NCBI GenBank assembly: GCA_009363875.1
Contig: CM018696.1
Coordinates: forward strand, 15,271,975-15,335,974
DNA length: 64,000 nt
Direction: 5' to 3'
From: Mikania micrantha
Taxonomy: Eukaryota; Streptophyta; Magnoliopsida; Asterales; Asteraceae
In this document: in pieces, positions 33,154-45,757 of the stretch
Layout: the number at the start of each line of letters is the position of its first letter
How positions within the stretch are numbered: position 1 is the stretch's first letter
Notes under the pieces: generated by a model
The model's database searches: none
The model's input: the letters and a program-made list of their open reading frames with translations, nothing else
What the model was told of the DNA's origin: nothing
Translations under genes and position numbers: made by a program

Positions 33154-33439
33154 GGTCTTATATGGGTGTGCATGTTTTGGATCGTCATTGCAGATATCAT
33201 CAGCAGCATGCTGATAGGTTGAGAGTGAGATGTTTGGGGGATATTTTTGGATGTAAAATAGATCCCTGGTATCTAGTTGTAATGTCTTGGTTCTGGCAGT
33301 CTGTTTGACAAAATGTGTGGTTGTATAAAACTGATATTATAGTAATAAAATGATTGTTTTTGTATATCTATCTGTATAATGTGTTATGTATGTGATGTAT
33401 GAACTAAGTATCAATGTCAAACTTGTGTGAACTATAAAC

Positions 33440-33710
33440 AAAACTAGGAGAACATTTTGTGTGAGAACATATCTATTGCTTGTATGGCAATGTATCAAAG
33501 AACTGTATGTGAACGTTTTGTGTGAGAACATATCTATTGCCTGTGTGTCACAGAACTATGAGAACATTTTGTGTGAGAACATATCTATTGTTTGTATGGC
33601 AATGTTTCACAGAACTATGAGAACATTTTTGAACGAGAATATATCTATTGCCGGTGTGGCAATGTATCAAAGAACTGTATGTGAACGTTTTGTGTGAGAA
33701 CTTATCAGTG
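33440..33710 (+). repeat. Degenerate tandem repeat of about 60 bp between the extra ORF and gag
   Basis: A GTGAGAACATATCTATTG-type phrase recurs at about 33461, 33522, 33573, 33633 and 33694, with intervening GGCAATGTATCAAAGAACTG-type blocks. The flanks (33154-33439 and 33711-34002) show no ORF worth naming. Confidence 0.75.
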
Positions 33711-34002
33711 TCCTGTATGTTAATATATCAAAAACATGGGTAATAACATATTTATATCACAGTACTGTGAGCTGTGTAATATTCTAACATGTTTTTGAAT
33801 TAACAGGACTGAGTATAACTACGAACATTTGTGTGATCTTTGTGTACTGGGAACATGTCTGAACTATATCAATGTAGTTATACTATATTTTCTTTTAATC
33901 ACATTTCAAATAATATTTCAGTGTAACTGAATATGGTTGGATTTATGTGATCGAACAGGTTATATCTTTGATGTTCTTGAACTGACCTGAGTTTGTCTGC
34001 AT

Positions 34003-35318
34003 GTGAGCAGAACAATGGCTCCTAAAAGAGGTCGACCAGCTAAGAAAGCTACCAAGAACGTTACTAACCCTGAACTGAATCAAGTCCCACCTGTGAACAT
34101 CGAATCAAATCCGGATCCACGTGTTAATCCGGAAGTGAACATGGTTCCACCTGAAAATCTGGAGACAAATGCAGTTCCACCTATAAACCCTGAAGTGAAC
34201 ATTGTTCCACCTGCTTGCGCAAGTGGATCTGAATCAAATGAAGCGGTGATAGCACGAATAGTGAGAGAACAACTATCTACTTGTGGTGTTTTGACATAAC
34301 ACCACCAACCTCATATCACTATGGGTTCTGGTAGGGACCATGATCACACTGAACATAACGCTACTGGTGGCCACGTGGAAACTCATAATACCACCGGTGC
34401 AACAACTAAAACAACTGTTTCTGATCCACCAGAGCATGGATGTACTTAAAAGTACTTTGCTTCTTGCAACCCTCCTACTTTCACAGGTAAAAAGGAGCGG
34501 CTGGACTTTTGAGGTGGATCGAGGAAATGGAAACAAAACTCAAGATCAACCAATGTTTGGCAGAGCATAAGGTGTCTTATGCTGCTTGTTCTTTGAAGGA
34601 CTCAGCTTTAACCTGGTTGAATACCCAGGCTAAAACTTCGGGCTCAGCTACAGTTGACTCAATGGGCTGGAATGATTTTAAAACTCTGATTATGTCAGAG
34701 TACTGCCCAATCACTGAAATTCAAAAACTCCAGGAAGATGGAATCATTCAATGATCGGTGCTGATTGTTTAACTTACACAGATCGGTTTCACGAACTTAC
34801 TTGCTTACTTCCTAATATGTTTCCTATGGAAGCAACTTTGATTGAGAAGTACATTAAGGGTCTAGTTCCCCAGATTCGGGGATGGTGACTGCAGCTGAAC
34901 CTACAACTCTTAAATGTACAATTCTGTTGACCACTAAGCTTACCAATGAGGTGGTAAGGAGTGGTACTTTGTTCACAAAAACTTAGACGGCGGTGGGCCG
35001 TAGAGATGTCGGTACATCGAATGTTTCTAAAGGTATCAAACGAAAGTGGTTTGGTAAGGCCAAAACAAAGGCTCCGGTTGAGATTAGTCAGAGCAAACCA
35101 ATAGTGAAGAACCATGGTGCAACTGTTTCTCAGAGGAAAGTTTACACTGCGCAGGCACCCAAATGCAACAAGTGTCCATTCCATCACACAGGACCGTGTC
35201 CTATTTGTTTGAACTGTAACCGAGTTGGACACTACGCTAAATATTGCAACTTTCTAGCTCAACCACTAAACCAAGCACCACGACAAACCACTCAAAACAA
35301 CCGGTCATGCTTCAAGTG
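34003..35318 (+). pseudogene. Gag of Tekay-like element 1, broken
   Basis: It starts MSRTMAPKRGRPAKKATKNV, which contains an AT-hook-like core (RGRP). It is broken by a stop at about 34297, a TAA near 34447, and frameshifts near 34500, 34735 and 34880. Gag core motifs survive (KVSYAACSLKDSALTWLNTQ, WNDFKTLIMSEYCP, IEKYIKGLVPQIRG), and so does the first part of the zinc region (CNKCPFHHTGPC, CLNCNRVGHYAKYC). It ends abruptly at about 35318 (SCFK), where Athila-like sequence begins. The intact layout can be read from element 2. Confidence 0.82.
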
Positions 35319-36166
35319 ACTTAGCTGGTTAACAAAAAACTAAAAATAAAAACTAAAAACTGAAAATGACTTAGCTGGATAACGAGAAGACTGTCAAGTG
35401 CCAGTCTTTCCAAGTAGTTCCATAATCTACAATTTTGCTCCACAGGCTACAAACATACACATAAGATCTACACAGAGACAAAGATCAAACGAGCATCAAC
35501 CCGTCCAAAACAAAATAATAACGATAAAATTAACAAAGAACCATTTAACTAAAATTAACAAAGAAAAACACAAATCAACCGAAGAAAATTAAGAACAAAA
35601 TAAAAATTTGAAAAACATCAATTCAGTGCGACAACAATGAAATTAGAAAGCCACTTATGGTGGTGAACATGGTGTAGGAGAGGTAATTTGGGGGTAAATT
35701 TTGAAAACTAGGGTTTGGAAGCATTTTAACACAATCAAGGACTCGTCGCGTAATGCGACGACCCATTGGAAACCCTTCGCGGTACGCGACGCAAGTTTGA
35801 CCAGCTTTTGACCGGATTCTCTCGTGTAGCGCGATAGATGGGCAGATGGCCCTCGCGTGACGCGACGATGTCAATTTTCCAGAGAGTTTCCAGATTTTCC
35901 ATGCCTTAGCCAAATTTTTACACCCCAAAAACACCAAACCATCCTGAAACATTCTAAGGCGCAGAAAACATACCTGGTGGCTTCAGTTTCTCTTAATGGC
36001 ATCAAATGGTTTAAAAACCCGCAAAACACATTAAAACACACAAAAATGAAAACGAAAAACGAAAAACAATAACGTAAAATGAAAAACACACCAAAGATAT
36101 TAAGAAATATCTAATTTTACAAACTATACACTTGGGAGTTTAACCCAAGACACTCACAAACCTCAG
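35319..36166 (-). other. Non-coding internal Athila-like DNA
   Basis: It matches the region after 8230 in copy 1 and 41425-42222 in the second internal region, including the CG-rich motif cluster at 35745-35875. No gene is seen. Confidence 0.6.
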
Positions 36167-36580
36167 CTATGTGGGAGGATCAAGGGAAAATTCCTCCCAT
36201 TCGCTCGAAAACGAGCCACTTTCAACCGCCTCCCGCATCTCACCACTACCAACACTCTTCATCACCTCCGGCTTCTTCTCATCCTCCCCACACTTGGGTT
36301 TATCAACACCCTCACCACTCCTTCCTTGTTTGATGGATTTGGCTACCACATAAGTGACCGTCTCGTCACCGACCCTAAGTGTGAGCTTCCCGTCAAAAAC
36401 ATCAATGACGGCCTTGGCAGTGCGGAGAAACGGACGTCCTAAAATGATGGGAACAGTGGTATCCGCCTCCATATCCATAACCACAAAGTCCACGGTGAAA
36501 ACAAACTTATCAACCTTCACCAGCACGTTTTCCAAGATGCCCCGTGGACTACAACGCATGACTACAAACATTGCTACCAA
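36167..36580 (-). pseudogene. Athila-like protease, active-site segment deleted
   Basis: The piece reads PRGILENVLVKVDKFVFTVD and IILGRPFL, the second half of the protease. Compared with the copy at 42223-42975, about 120 bp that carry LADSGASINLM and the following strand are missing, so no catalytic Asp remains. The tail (about 50 residues) is Lys/Glu-rich and shared with that copy. Confidence 0.75.
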
Positions 36581-37229
36581 GTAAACACGGGATCGTGAGA
36601 ATACCCGGATCCGCCAGTTTCTCCGGTAGCTTGTTCGTTATCACCGCAGAACAGTCTCTACTCAACGGGACCTCAGTTAACTTGCCTAACCGGTCCTTAC
36701 CCTTCAACAGATTTTTCAAAAACTTAGCGTATTTAGGCATACGCTGAAGGGCCTCAATAAATGGGAGATCGATCTTGAGCTGTTTGAACATGTCAAGAAA
36801 ATGCCCGTATTCCTTAGCGTGTTTTTGATTAGTTAAACGCGCTGGGTAAGGAACACGGGAAAGATCAATCTCCGAAGTGGGTTTAAACATGACCGGCTTA
36901 CCAACTACCGGCTTCTCAACATGAGACTCACTGTTAGGTGCAGTACTTGCTGGGACTAGCCTCACGGGCACCCTCCCAGGAGTCTCCATCTCAATTTCTT
37001 CATCCACCAGTTCCTCCTCATGTAAATCAACCGGTGGGACCACTCTCTCACTCTCCTCAACTTCCACCAGCACCGGTGGTATGAATCTCTCTCCCTCACC
37101 TCCTCTAGAGCGGGTGGTGACCGCCTTCACGTGGGCGTTTAGGTTGGTTTGGGGCTGACCTGAAAACTGGCCGTGGGGCCGTTCATCCAACCGTTTGGCT
37201 ATGTCACCAACTGTTCGCTGTAAATCCAA
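36549..37229 (-). pseudogene. Athila-like Gag C-terminal/linker region
   Basis: It shares IDLSRVPYPARLTNQKHAKE, FLDMFKQLKIDLPF and the acidic Pro-rich linker with the other two copies. It overlaps the protease remnant because of the deletion frameshift. Sequence upstream to 37340 continues the coding similarity but contains a stop. Confidence 0.7.
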
Positions 37230-37428
37230 GAACGCAGATTGCTGGTTCTTGAGGAGGACATCATGCTCATGTAGGATCTTCTATGTTGTGGCATCCTTAG
37301 CCACTAACTGAGTCAGTAATTCTTCAATCCTACTCATACTACCACCACCACCACCCGAAGTGCTACCCTGATTACCACCACTAGGAGCTTGACTATGTCC
37401 CTGATTCTGAGGATATCCAGAATGAAAA

Positions 37429-38573
37429 TCAGGGGGTTACTTGAAGATCTAAAAGGCTGGGGGTTCTGAAATTTCCCCATCCAGGGTTGTATGAGTGCCC
37501 GAACCTACCCTGTCCTCTTAAATAGTTAGCCAGCTCCTTGCTCACCAAACACTCAGACGTGGCATGACCACCTCTGCAAATCTGACACCGATCCAATCTC
37601 ATCTTCAAATCCCTAACATCCCTAGCTAAAGACTCAAGAGCTGCAGCAACACTAGTGTCCGTGTTCACATGGTGAACACCCCTCAATGACGAGGAAGAAC
37701 TAGTAATAGGAGTTGGATTCCTATTTGCATACCGCTGCTCATACTCGGCCTGAGCAAAACTCTCAAAAATTCATTGCATTCATCCACATCCCTCTTACCC
37801 ATGAGGTGGCCTTCTGCAGAAGTGTCAAATCGGGCGCGAGTCTCATATGTGAGCCCATTGTAGAATTTCTCAACAAGAGCCCATTCAGACAAACCATGTT
37901 GGGAGCATCGGCTTAGAAGGTTTTGGAACCTCTCCCAAGTAAGATAGTAGGGTTCATCAGGGGCCATTCAGAACAAATGGATTTCAACTCTCAGGCGGGT
38001 GGCCTTAGCTGAAGGAAAATACTTCTTCAGGAATGCATCCCTATGGCTGGCCCAAGTTATGAAGGTGCCTAGAGGATGCGAGTCAAGCCAAGTGGCTGCT
38101 CTTCCCGCTAGTGAAAAGGGAAAAAGCTGAAGAAAAATCGCATCTTTAGTGGCACCTTGAAGGTTAAATGTACCAGAGATGCGAGTGAGCCTAGCAAGGT
38201 GTGCGGGAGCATCTTCATCATCACGACCATTAAAATGAGAATTGTTAATGGCTGTCATGATGTAAGAAGGAATCTGCCACGAATTTTCATTCGTTATGTT
38301 TGGCACAGTAATGGGATTGTTAAGTCCCGTGAATCCCGCAGTGGCCTGCTGGTGAACAGTACGACGGTTTGCCATGGGTGGAACAAAGTGCAAACGTGGA
38401 CTGGGATGAGTAGAAGAATTAGAAGAAGGTGGTGGTGTATGCTCAACAAAATCAGCAGAAATGGGAGTAGAAGCACTTACCTCGCTCGTAGAACCTTCAA
38501 AAAAGTCCCGCGAATCGCTCCATGATGGCAATGAAAGCTCATGTGGCAGTCCGTGTGAGCTTAAGTATGGCAT
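37429..38573 (-). pseudogene. Athila-like Gag
   Basis: It starts MPYLSSHGLPHELSLPSWSD and reads through the position that is a stop in copy 1 (INNSHFNGRDDEDA). The core ATWLDSHPLGTFITW and MAPDEPYYLTWERFQNLL follows, then a frameshift near 37770, then CQICRGGHATSEC. A stop before MAPDEP and the frameshift make it non-functional. Confidence 0.78.
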
Positions 38574-38705
38574 ACACTACCAAACCTGTAAATGACAAAA
38601 ATCAATCAAAAAGAAATAAAACAAAATAAAATAAAATTGAAATCAAACAAGACACAAATATGCACAGATAAGAACAAGAACTAATAAGCACAATCGACTA
38701 AGAAG

Positions 38706-38723
38706 TCCCCGGCAACGGCGCCA
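38706..38723 (-). other. Primer-binding site for tRNA-Asp (Athila-like block)
   Basis: The plus strand shows TCCCCGGCAACGGCGCCA, six bases left of the LTR at 38730. Confidence 0.88.
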
Positions 38724-38729
38724 AACACT

Positions 38730-40401
38730 TGATGTGCTCAAAGTAGTTTGATTAGAATAAGCAAAATCAAAACTAAACTAGACACTAAGTAATACTCTAG
38801 ACTCTCTAAAACTAAACTACTGACAGGAAAGTGTACCTATCGAAACTAGTAAAGCAAAAGCAAGCCCGAATATCGAACCCAAAGACTTTTACGGAAAGCA
38901 CTAACTAGAAACTAAAAAGACTGATCTATACGAAATTTGCACTTAAATAAAATATTAGTAAGGAAGGGGTTTTGCTAACAAAATTAAGAATATCTAAAAG
39001 AAAGGCTAAAGAGAAAACACCAAACTGAAACAAAGATAGAAACGAAGATCAAACAAAGAAAGAGCACTACCTAGGCATGAATCCTACACATGCTCAACAA
39101 AGGATCCATCGGTAATGGAAACGATGTGATACCGGGATCTTAAATCACTAAACTAAAAAGAAACCTAGAGCACCCTCGACCCTTCTCAAGGGTTGTCAAC
39201 TAAGAGTCCTAAAAGCCGTCAAACCACTGGTTGCATGGATTTCCCTCACAGGTCATCCAGTTATACTCAAAATGTAACCGCTAGACAATATACCTTACAG
39301 TGCGAAAGTCTCAAACACCTAAGTGTAAGGGATAACTAGGATTTTCCTATTGGATTCGGTAAACACAGATGAAAAACACACTAGATAGATCTTCTCACAA
39401 AGTCTCTAAACTAGTACATCTAACACCTTAGACAAACCGATAATCTCTCACCTCACAGCTATCGAGATTAGTTGCACATCTAATATATCTATATCAAGAT
39501 AATCACTCATATGGTAAACTCGTACGTGGTAAACCATCTAATCAAAAACACACAGTAATTGATCTAGCATGCACCTATTATATGAAAGACATTCACCAAG
39601 GTACACCAGGTATAAATCACCAATCCATAAACAATTATATTAAACATCCAACAATCCTAACCAAGTTTGTTACATCATGAGTTCATCACATACACATAAT
39701 CCAAAACCGATAAAAACTAATGTTAAACATGTGCAATCATCATAACCTAGGTAGTTCTACAAGATTAGCCAAGAAACATCATACGAATACAATCCATAAT
39801 CTGTTTAAAGTAAAGGAGAAACATGAAAATCAAAGAGAAACAAAGAAACAAAGTAAACCGAATGAAGAACACCCGATATCTTTGATCCTATGTCTTGATT
39901 CTTCTATCCTACGCCTTCCCAAACTTCGATTCACCTGAAAATAGCCTTTCTTCGTCCTCCTAGTCGCCTCCAGCCGTTCCAGATTGTGTCTCTCCCTTCA
40001 GTTTTTCGACTTTTTGGTTTAAAACTGATTTTCTGCGATTTTAATCATGTCGCGTAGCACGACAGTTACCTCCAAATCCGTCACGTAGCTCGAGGGGTAT
40101 AAGTGAGGGCATTTTCGTCTTTCCCACCTGTCGCGTAGCTCGACAGGGTTTCAACTGGTCGTCGCGTAGCTCGAGGGGTTCCAGATTTCAGTTTTTGGCC
40201 TTCTTTGATTCCAGGTCCGTCCTCACCAAATCGGGAGCTCATTTCTTTGTACTTTAGCACCAAATATGCATGTTTATTACCTTCAAGCATGAAATTACCA
40301 AATTGTGAAGCAACTAGCTAAAATCGATTCTAATACTAAACAAAACTGTACAAAAACTAACAAAAACAATTGGATTAAAAGATGTGTTTTATAACACATC
40401 A
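38730..40401 (-). repeat. Shared middle LTR of the Athila-like block
   Basis: It is 1672 bp, TGATGTG...ACACATCA. It is flanked on the left by a primer-binding site and on the right by a polypurine tract, so it serves as 5' LTR of the left unit and 3' LTR of the right unit. It is clearly related to, but distinct from, the LTR at 5500. It carries CG-rich motifs at about 40047-40180. Confidence 0.9.
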
Positions 40402-40414
40402 CATCCCCGCACTT
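40402..40414 (-). other. Polypurine tract of the right Athila-like unit
   Basis: The minus strand reads AAGTGCGGGGATG directly before the LTR. Confidence 0.78.
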
Positions 40415-42222
40415 ATCTCTTTTTCGTCCCTGAAAAAGGCTTATGCAAAAATCCGAGATCATAGCTAGGTAAAATGGTTTCTACACAATTAAACTTATCA
40501 AATCAAAACCAGATGCTTTGGAAAAGATTGAAAGTATTTTTATCCTTTTAAACTCATAAACTGATTATCTAGTTCCCTAAGTCTTGGTTCTTTTATGTTA
40601 ACATTCTACATTCATCTCATGAGACCCACACTTAGGACATTTAAAACCAAATCAATCATGAATTCCAGCTTTCAAGTTACCCTCACATATAAACAAAACA
40701 AGAAATTTTTAAAATGAGACTTTTACAATGAAAGCAGATGAAAGCGTGAGCATTTTTCTTTTATTTATTTATTATTTTTTTTCATTGAACTTAACTTAGT
40801 AGTGTTTCAACCAGGCTGCAACCCGGCGTGTGACACATAAGTTTTTAGCCCAACTTCTTTTCTTTTATCTTTTTTTTAGCTCTGCTTATTTTGTGAAATG
40901 AGGGCGCCATAAGACTCGGATTTATTCTCATAAAAAGAGTACTTATGTGCCAATTAGAAAAATCAAATTTTCAAAACTCTAATTTTTTATTATGCAAAGG
41001 CTCTTTTAATAACCAGAAAACAGTTTCGTTAATTCCAAATCCCCAATATGTTTCCCACGAAAATCATGCATTTAAGTGAAATTATATCAATCCTAAGGAA
41101 CAGAAAAATCAGTTGTGTCTACCCACACATCCTATAACCAAGGCATTGATCCCAATTCAACAAGTTAAACATGAATGAAACCATCAAACCTAACATTTCT
41201 ATCATTTCCCATCACACTTTTGCAACCGATTTAAGCAAAGACAAGAAAGATCTAAGCTAAAATAGAATAAATTTTTTCTATTCAAATAAATAACTAAACT
41301 AATATTCAAAATTCAAAAATTATTAAAACAAAATTAAACTAAGTTTCCCATCACCACACTTAAACTGTACATTGTCCCCAATGAAGAGAAAAAGAAAACC
41401 AAAGAAGAACTAAAAATAAAAACTAAAAATGACTTAGCTGGTTAACGAGAAGATTGTCAAGTGTCAGTCCTTCCAAGTGGCCCCACAATCTACAATTTTG
41501 CTCCACAGGCTACAAACATACACATAAGATCTACACAAAGACAAAGATCAAACAAGCATCAACCCGTCCAAAACATAATAATAATGATAAAATTAACAAA
41601 GAACCATTTAACTAAAATTAACAAAGAAAAACACAAATCAACAAAAGAAAATTAAGAAAAAAATAAAAATTTGAAAAACATCAATTCAATGCGACAATAA
41701 TGAAATTAGAAAGCCACTTATGGTGGTGAACGCGGCGTAGGAGAGGTAATTTGGGGGTAAATTTTGAAAACTAGGGTTTGGAAGCATTTTAACACAATCA
41801 AGGACTCGTCGCGTACCGCGACGACCCATTAGAAACCCTTCGCGGTATGCGACGCAAGTTTGACCAGCTTTTGACCAGATTCTCTCGCGTAGCACGATAG
41901 ACGGGCAGATGGCCCTCGCGTGACGCGACGATGTCAATTTTCCAGAGATTTTCCAGATTTTCCATGCCTTAGCCAAATTTTTACACCCCAAAAACACCAA
42001 ACCATACCGAAACATTCTAAGGCACAGAAAACATACCTGGTGGCTTTAGTTCCTCTTAATGGCATCAAATGGTTTAAAAACCTGCAAAACACATTAAAAC
42101 ATACAAAAACAAAAAAGAAAAACAATAACGAAAAATGAAAAACACACCAAAGATATTAAGAAATTACTAATTCTACAAACTATACACTTGGGAGTTTAAC
42201 CCAAGACACTCACAAACCTCAG
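40415..42222 (-). other. Non-coding internal region in place of pol
   Basis: It is collinear with 7181-9090 of copy 1: the AACCAGGCTGCAACCCGGCG block near 40809, the GGCGCCATAAGACTCGGATT block near 40904, and the CG-rich motif cluster at 41808-41930. No RT, RNase H or integrase motifs are present. Confidence 0.62.
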
Positions 42223-43515
42223 CTATGTGGGAGGGTCAAGGGAAAATTCCTCCCATTCGCTCGAAAACGAGCCACTTTCAACCGCCTCCCGCATCTCACC
42301 ACTACCAACACTCTTCATCACCTCCGGCTTCTTCTCATCCTCCCCACACTTGGGTTTATCAACACCCTCACCACTCCTTCCTTGTTTGATGGATTTGGCT
42401 ACCACATAAGTGACCATCTCGTCACCGACCCTAAGTGTGAGCTTCCCGTCAAAAACATCAATGACGGCCTTGGCAGTGCGGAGAAACGGACGTCCTAAAA
42501 TGATGGGAACAGTGGTATCCGCCTCCATATCCATAACCACAAAGTCCACGGGGAAACCAAACTTATCAACCTTCACCAGCACGTTTTCCAAGATGCCACG
42601 TGGACACTTCACAGACCTGTCCGCTAGGGAGAGTGTCATGCGCGTTGGGACAAGGTCACCAAGTGCTAGCTTCTCATAAAGAGAATAGGGCATCAGATTG
42701 ATGCTAGCACCTGAATCTGCCAACGCGTGACTACAAACATCGCTACCAAACAAACACGGGATCGTGAGAATACCCGGATCCGCCAGTTTCTCCGATAGCT
42801 TGTTCGTTATCACCGCAGAACAGTCTCTACTCAACGGGACCTCAGTTAACTTGCCTAACCGGTCCTTACCCTTCAACAGATCTTTCAAAAACTTAGCGTA
42901 TTTAGGCATACGTTGTAGGGCCTCAACAAATGGGAGACTGATCTTGAGTTGTTTGAACATGTCAAGAAAATGCAATTATTCCTTAGCATGTTTTTGATTA
43001 GTTAAACGCGCTGGGTAAGGAACACGGGAAAGATCAATCTCCAAAGTGGGTTTAAACATGACTGGCTTACCAACTACCGACTTCTCAACAGGAGACTCAC
43101 TGTCAGGTGCAGTACTTGCTAGGACTAGCCTCACGGGCACCCTCCCAGGAGTGTCCATCTCAATTTCTTCATCCACCGGTTCCTCCTCATCTAAATCAAC
43201 CGGTGGGACCACTCTCTTACTCTCCTCAACTTCCATAAGCACCGGTGGTATGAATCTATCTCCCTCACCTCCTCCAGAGCGGGTGGTGACCGCTTTCACG
43301 TGGGCGTTTGGGTTGGTTTGTGGCTGACCCGGGAACAGGCCATGGGGCCGTTCATCCAACCGTTTGTCTATGTCATCAACCGTTCGCTGTAAATCCAAGA
43401 ACGCAGATTGCTGGTTCTTGAGGAGGACATCATGCTCATGTAGGATCTTCTGTGTAGTGGCATCCTTAGCCACTAACTGAGTTAGTAATTCTTCAATCCT
43501 ACTCATACAAAACAC
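42223..43515 (-). pseudogene. Athila-like Gag linker and protease (two adjoining frames)
   Basis: The frame 43515-42976 gives the helical start MSRIEELLTQLVAKDATTQK, the acidic linker and IDLSRVPYPARLTNQKHAKE. A stop near 42976 is followed by FLDMFKQLKISLPF and a complete protease with LADSGASINLMPYSLYEKL and IILGRPFL, then a Lys-rich tail. It is the best preserved protease of this family in the window. One stop separates it from the linker. Confidence 0.78.
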
Positions 43516-44165
43516 TCAAACGTGGCATGACCACCTCTGCAAATCTCACACCAATTAACTCTCATCTTCAAATCCCTAACATCCCTAACTAAACACTCAA
43601 GAGCAGTAATAGGAGTTGAATTCCTATTTGCAGACCGCTGCTCATACTCGGCCTGAGCAAAACTCTTAAAAAGGTCATTGCATTTAGCCACATCCCTCTT
43701 ACCCATGAGGTGGCCTCCTGCAGAAGTGTCAAATCAGGCGCGAGTCTCATATGTGTGCCCATTGTAGAATTTCTGTACAAGAGCCCATTCAGACAAACCA
43801 TGCTAGGAGCATTGTCTTAGAACGTTTTGTAACCTCTCCCAAGCAAGATAGTAGGGCTCATCAGGGGCCATTCGAAACGAATGGATTTCAACTCTCAAGC
43901 GGGCGGCCTTAGCTGGAGGAAAGTACTTCTTAAGGAACGCATCCCTAAGGCTGGCCCAAGTTGTGAAGGTGCCTGGAGGATGCGAGTCAAGCCAAGTGGC
44001 TGCTCTTCCCACAAGTGAAAAGGGAAAAAGCGGAAGAAAAAACACATCTTCAGTGGCACCTTGAAGGTTAAATGTACCACAGATGCGAGTGAGCCTAGCA
44101 AGGTGTGTGGGAGCATCTTCATTATCACGACCATTAAACTGAGAATTGTTAATGGCTGTCATGAT
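43503..44165 (-). pseudogene. Athila-like Gag, truncated at its start
   Basis: Pieces of the Gag core (NGRDNEDAPTHLARLTRICG, AATWLDSHPPGTFTTW, MAPDEPYYLAWERLQ) are split by stops near 43802 and a frameshift. The C-terminal part lacks the Ser-rich linker. The first codons of gag, the leader and the primer site are missing, because the sequence passes straight into LTR at 44166. Confidence 0.72.
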
Positions 44166-45757
44166 ATCGAACCCAAAGACTTCTAACAGGCAAGTGTGCC
44201 TATCGAAACTAGTAAAGCAAAAGTAAGTCCGGATATCGAACCCAAAGACTTCTACAGAAAGCACTAACTAGAAACTAAAAAGACTTATCTATACAAAATT
44301 TGCACTTAAATAAAATATTAATAAGGAAGGGGGTTTTGCTAACAAAACTAAGAATATCTAAAAGAAAGGCTAAAGAGAAAACACCAAACTGAAACAAAGA
44401 TAGAAACGAAGATCAAACGAAGAAAGAGCACTACCTAGGCATGAATCCTACACATGCTCAACAAAGGATCTATCGGTAATGGAAACGATGTGATACCGAC
44501 TAAAAAAAAACCTAGAGCACCCTCGACCCTTCTCAAGGGTTGTCAACTAAGAGTCCTAAAAGCCGTCAAACCACCGGTTGCATGGATTTCCCTCACAGTT
44601 ATCCAGTTATACTCAAAATGTATCCGCTAGACAATCTACCTTACAGCGCGAAAGTCTCGAACACCTAAGTGTAAGGGATAACTAGGATTTTCCTATTGGA
44701 TTCGGTAAACACAGATGAAAAACAAATAGATAGATCTTCTCACATAGTCTCTAAACTAGTTCATCTAACACCTTAGACAAACCGATAATCTCTCACCTCA
44801 CGGCAATCAAGATTACTTGCACATCTAATATATCTATATCAAGATAATCACTCCTATGGTAAAATCGTACATAGTAAACCATCTATTAATCAAAAACACA
44901 CAGTAATTGATCTAGCATGCACCTATTATATGAAAGACATTCACCAAGGCACACCAGGAATAAATCACCAATCCATAAACAATTATAAACATACATAAAA
45001 CATCCAATAATCCAAACCAAGTTTGTTACATCATGAGTTCATCACATACACATAATCCAAAACCGATAAAAACTAATGCTAAACATGTGCAATCATCATA
45101 ACCTAGGTAGTTCTACAAGATTAGCCAAGAAACATCATACGAATACAATCCATAATCTGTTTAAAGTAAAGGAGAAACATGAAAATCAAAGAGAAACAAA
45201 GAAACAAAGTAAACCGAATGAAGAACACCCGATATCTTTGATCCTATGTCTTGATTCTTCGATCCTACGCCTTCCCAAACTTCGATTCACCTGAAAATAG
45301 CCTTTCTTCGTCCTCCTAGTCGCCTCCAGCCGTTCCAGATCGTGTCTCCCCCTTCAGTTTTTCGACGTTTTGGTTTAAAACTGATTTTCTACTATTTTAA
45401 TCCTGTCGCGTAGCGCGACAGTTACCTCCAAATCCGTCGCGTAGCTCGAGGGGTATAAGTGAGGGCATTTTCGTCTTTCCCACCTGTCGCGTAGCTCGAC
45501 AGGGTTTCAACTGGCCGTCGCGTAGCTCGAGGGGTTCCAGATTTCAGTTTTTGGCCTTCTTTGATTCCAGGTTCGTCCTCACCCAACCGGGAGCTCATTT
45601 CTTTGTACTTTAGCACCAAATATGCATGTTTATTACCTGCAAGCATGAAATTACCAAATTATGAAGCACCTAGCTAAAATCGATTCTAAAACTAAACAAA
45701 ACTGTACAAAAACTAACAAAAACAATTGGAGAAAAAGATGTGTTTTACAACACATCA
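44166..45757 (-). repeat. Right LTR of the Athila-like block, start truncated
   Basis: It matches 38730-40401 from about base 130 onward, after a small duplication of ATATCGAACCCAAAGACTTC (44165 and 44233). It ends ACACATCA at 45757, next to GTTCC and the element-1 RNase H region. Confidence 0.85.

Larger units (their letters stand above)
35319..45757 (-). mobile_element. Tandem Athila-like block inside element 1 (internal-LTR-internal-LTR)
   Basis: From left to right: a partial internal region with gag and protease (35319-38729), a complete LTR (38730-40401) with a tRNA-Asp primer site on its left and a polypurine tract on its right, a second internal region (40402-44165), and a start-truncated LTR (44166-45757). 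All parts read on the minus strand. The right edge ACACATCA joins element-1 pol at GTTCC, a plausible target site. The left edge is not an LTR end, so a deletion removed the left LTR together with element-1 gag, protease and RT sequence. No RT or integrase occurs in either internal region. Confidence 0.82.

Noticed and set aside
32907..33209. 100-residue minus-strand ORF
   Set aside because: It is an antisense shadow of the C-terminal part of the extra ORF. Hydrophobic helices often leave open frames on the other strand.
34273..35232. Minus-strand ORFs opposite Tekay-like gag
   Set aside because: They are antisense shadows; the plus strand carries the Gag core and zinc-knuckle motifs.
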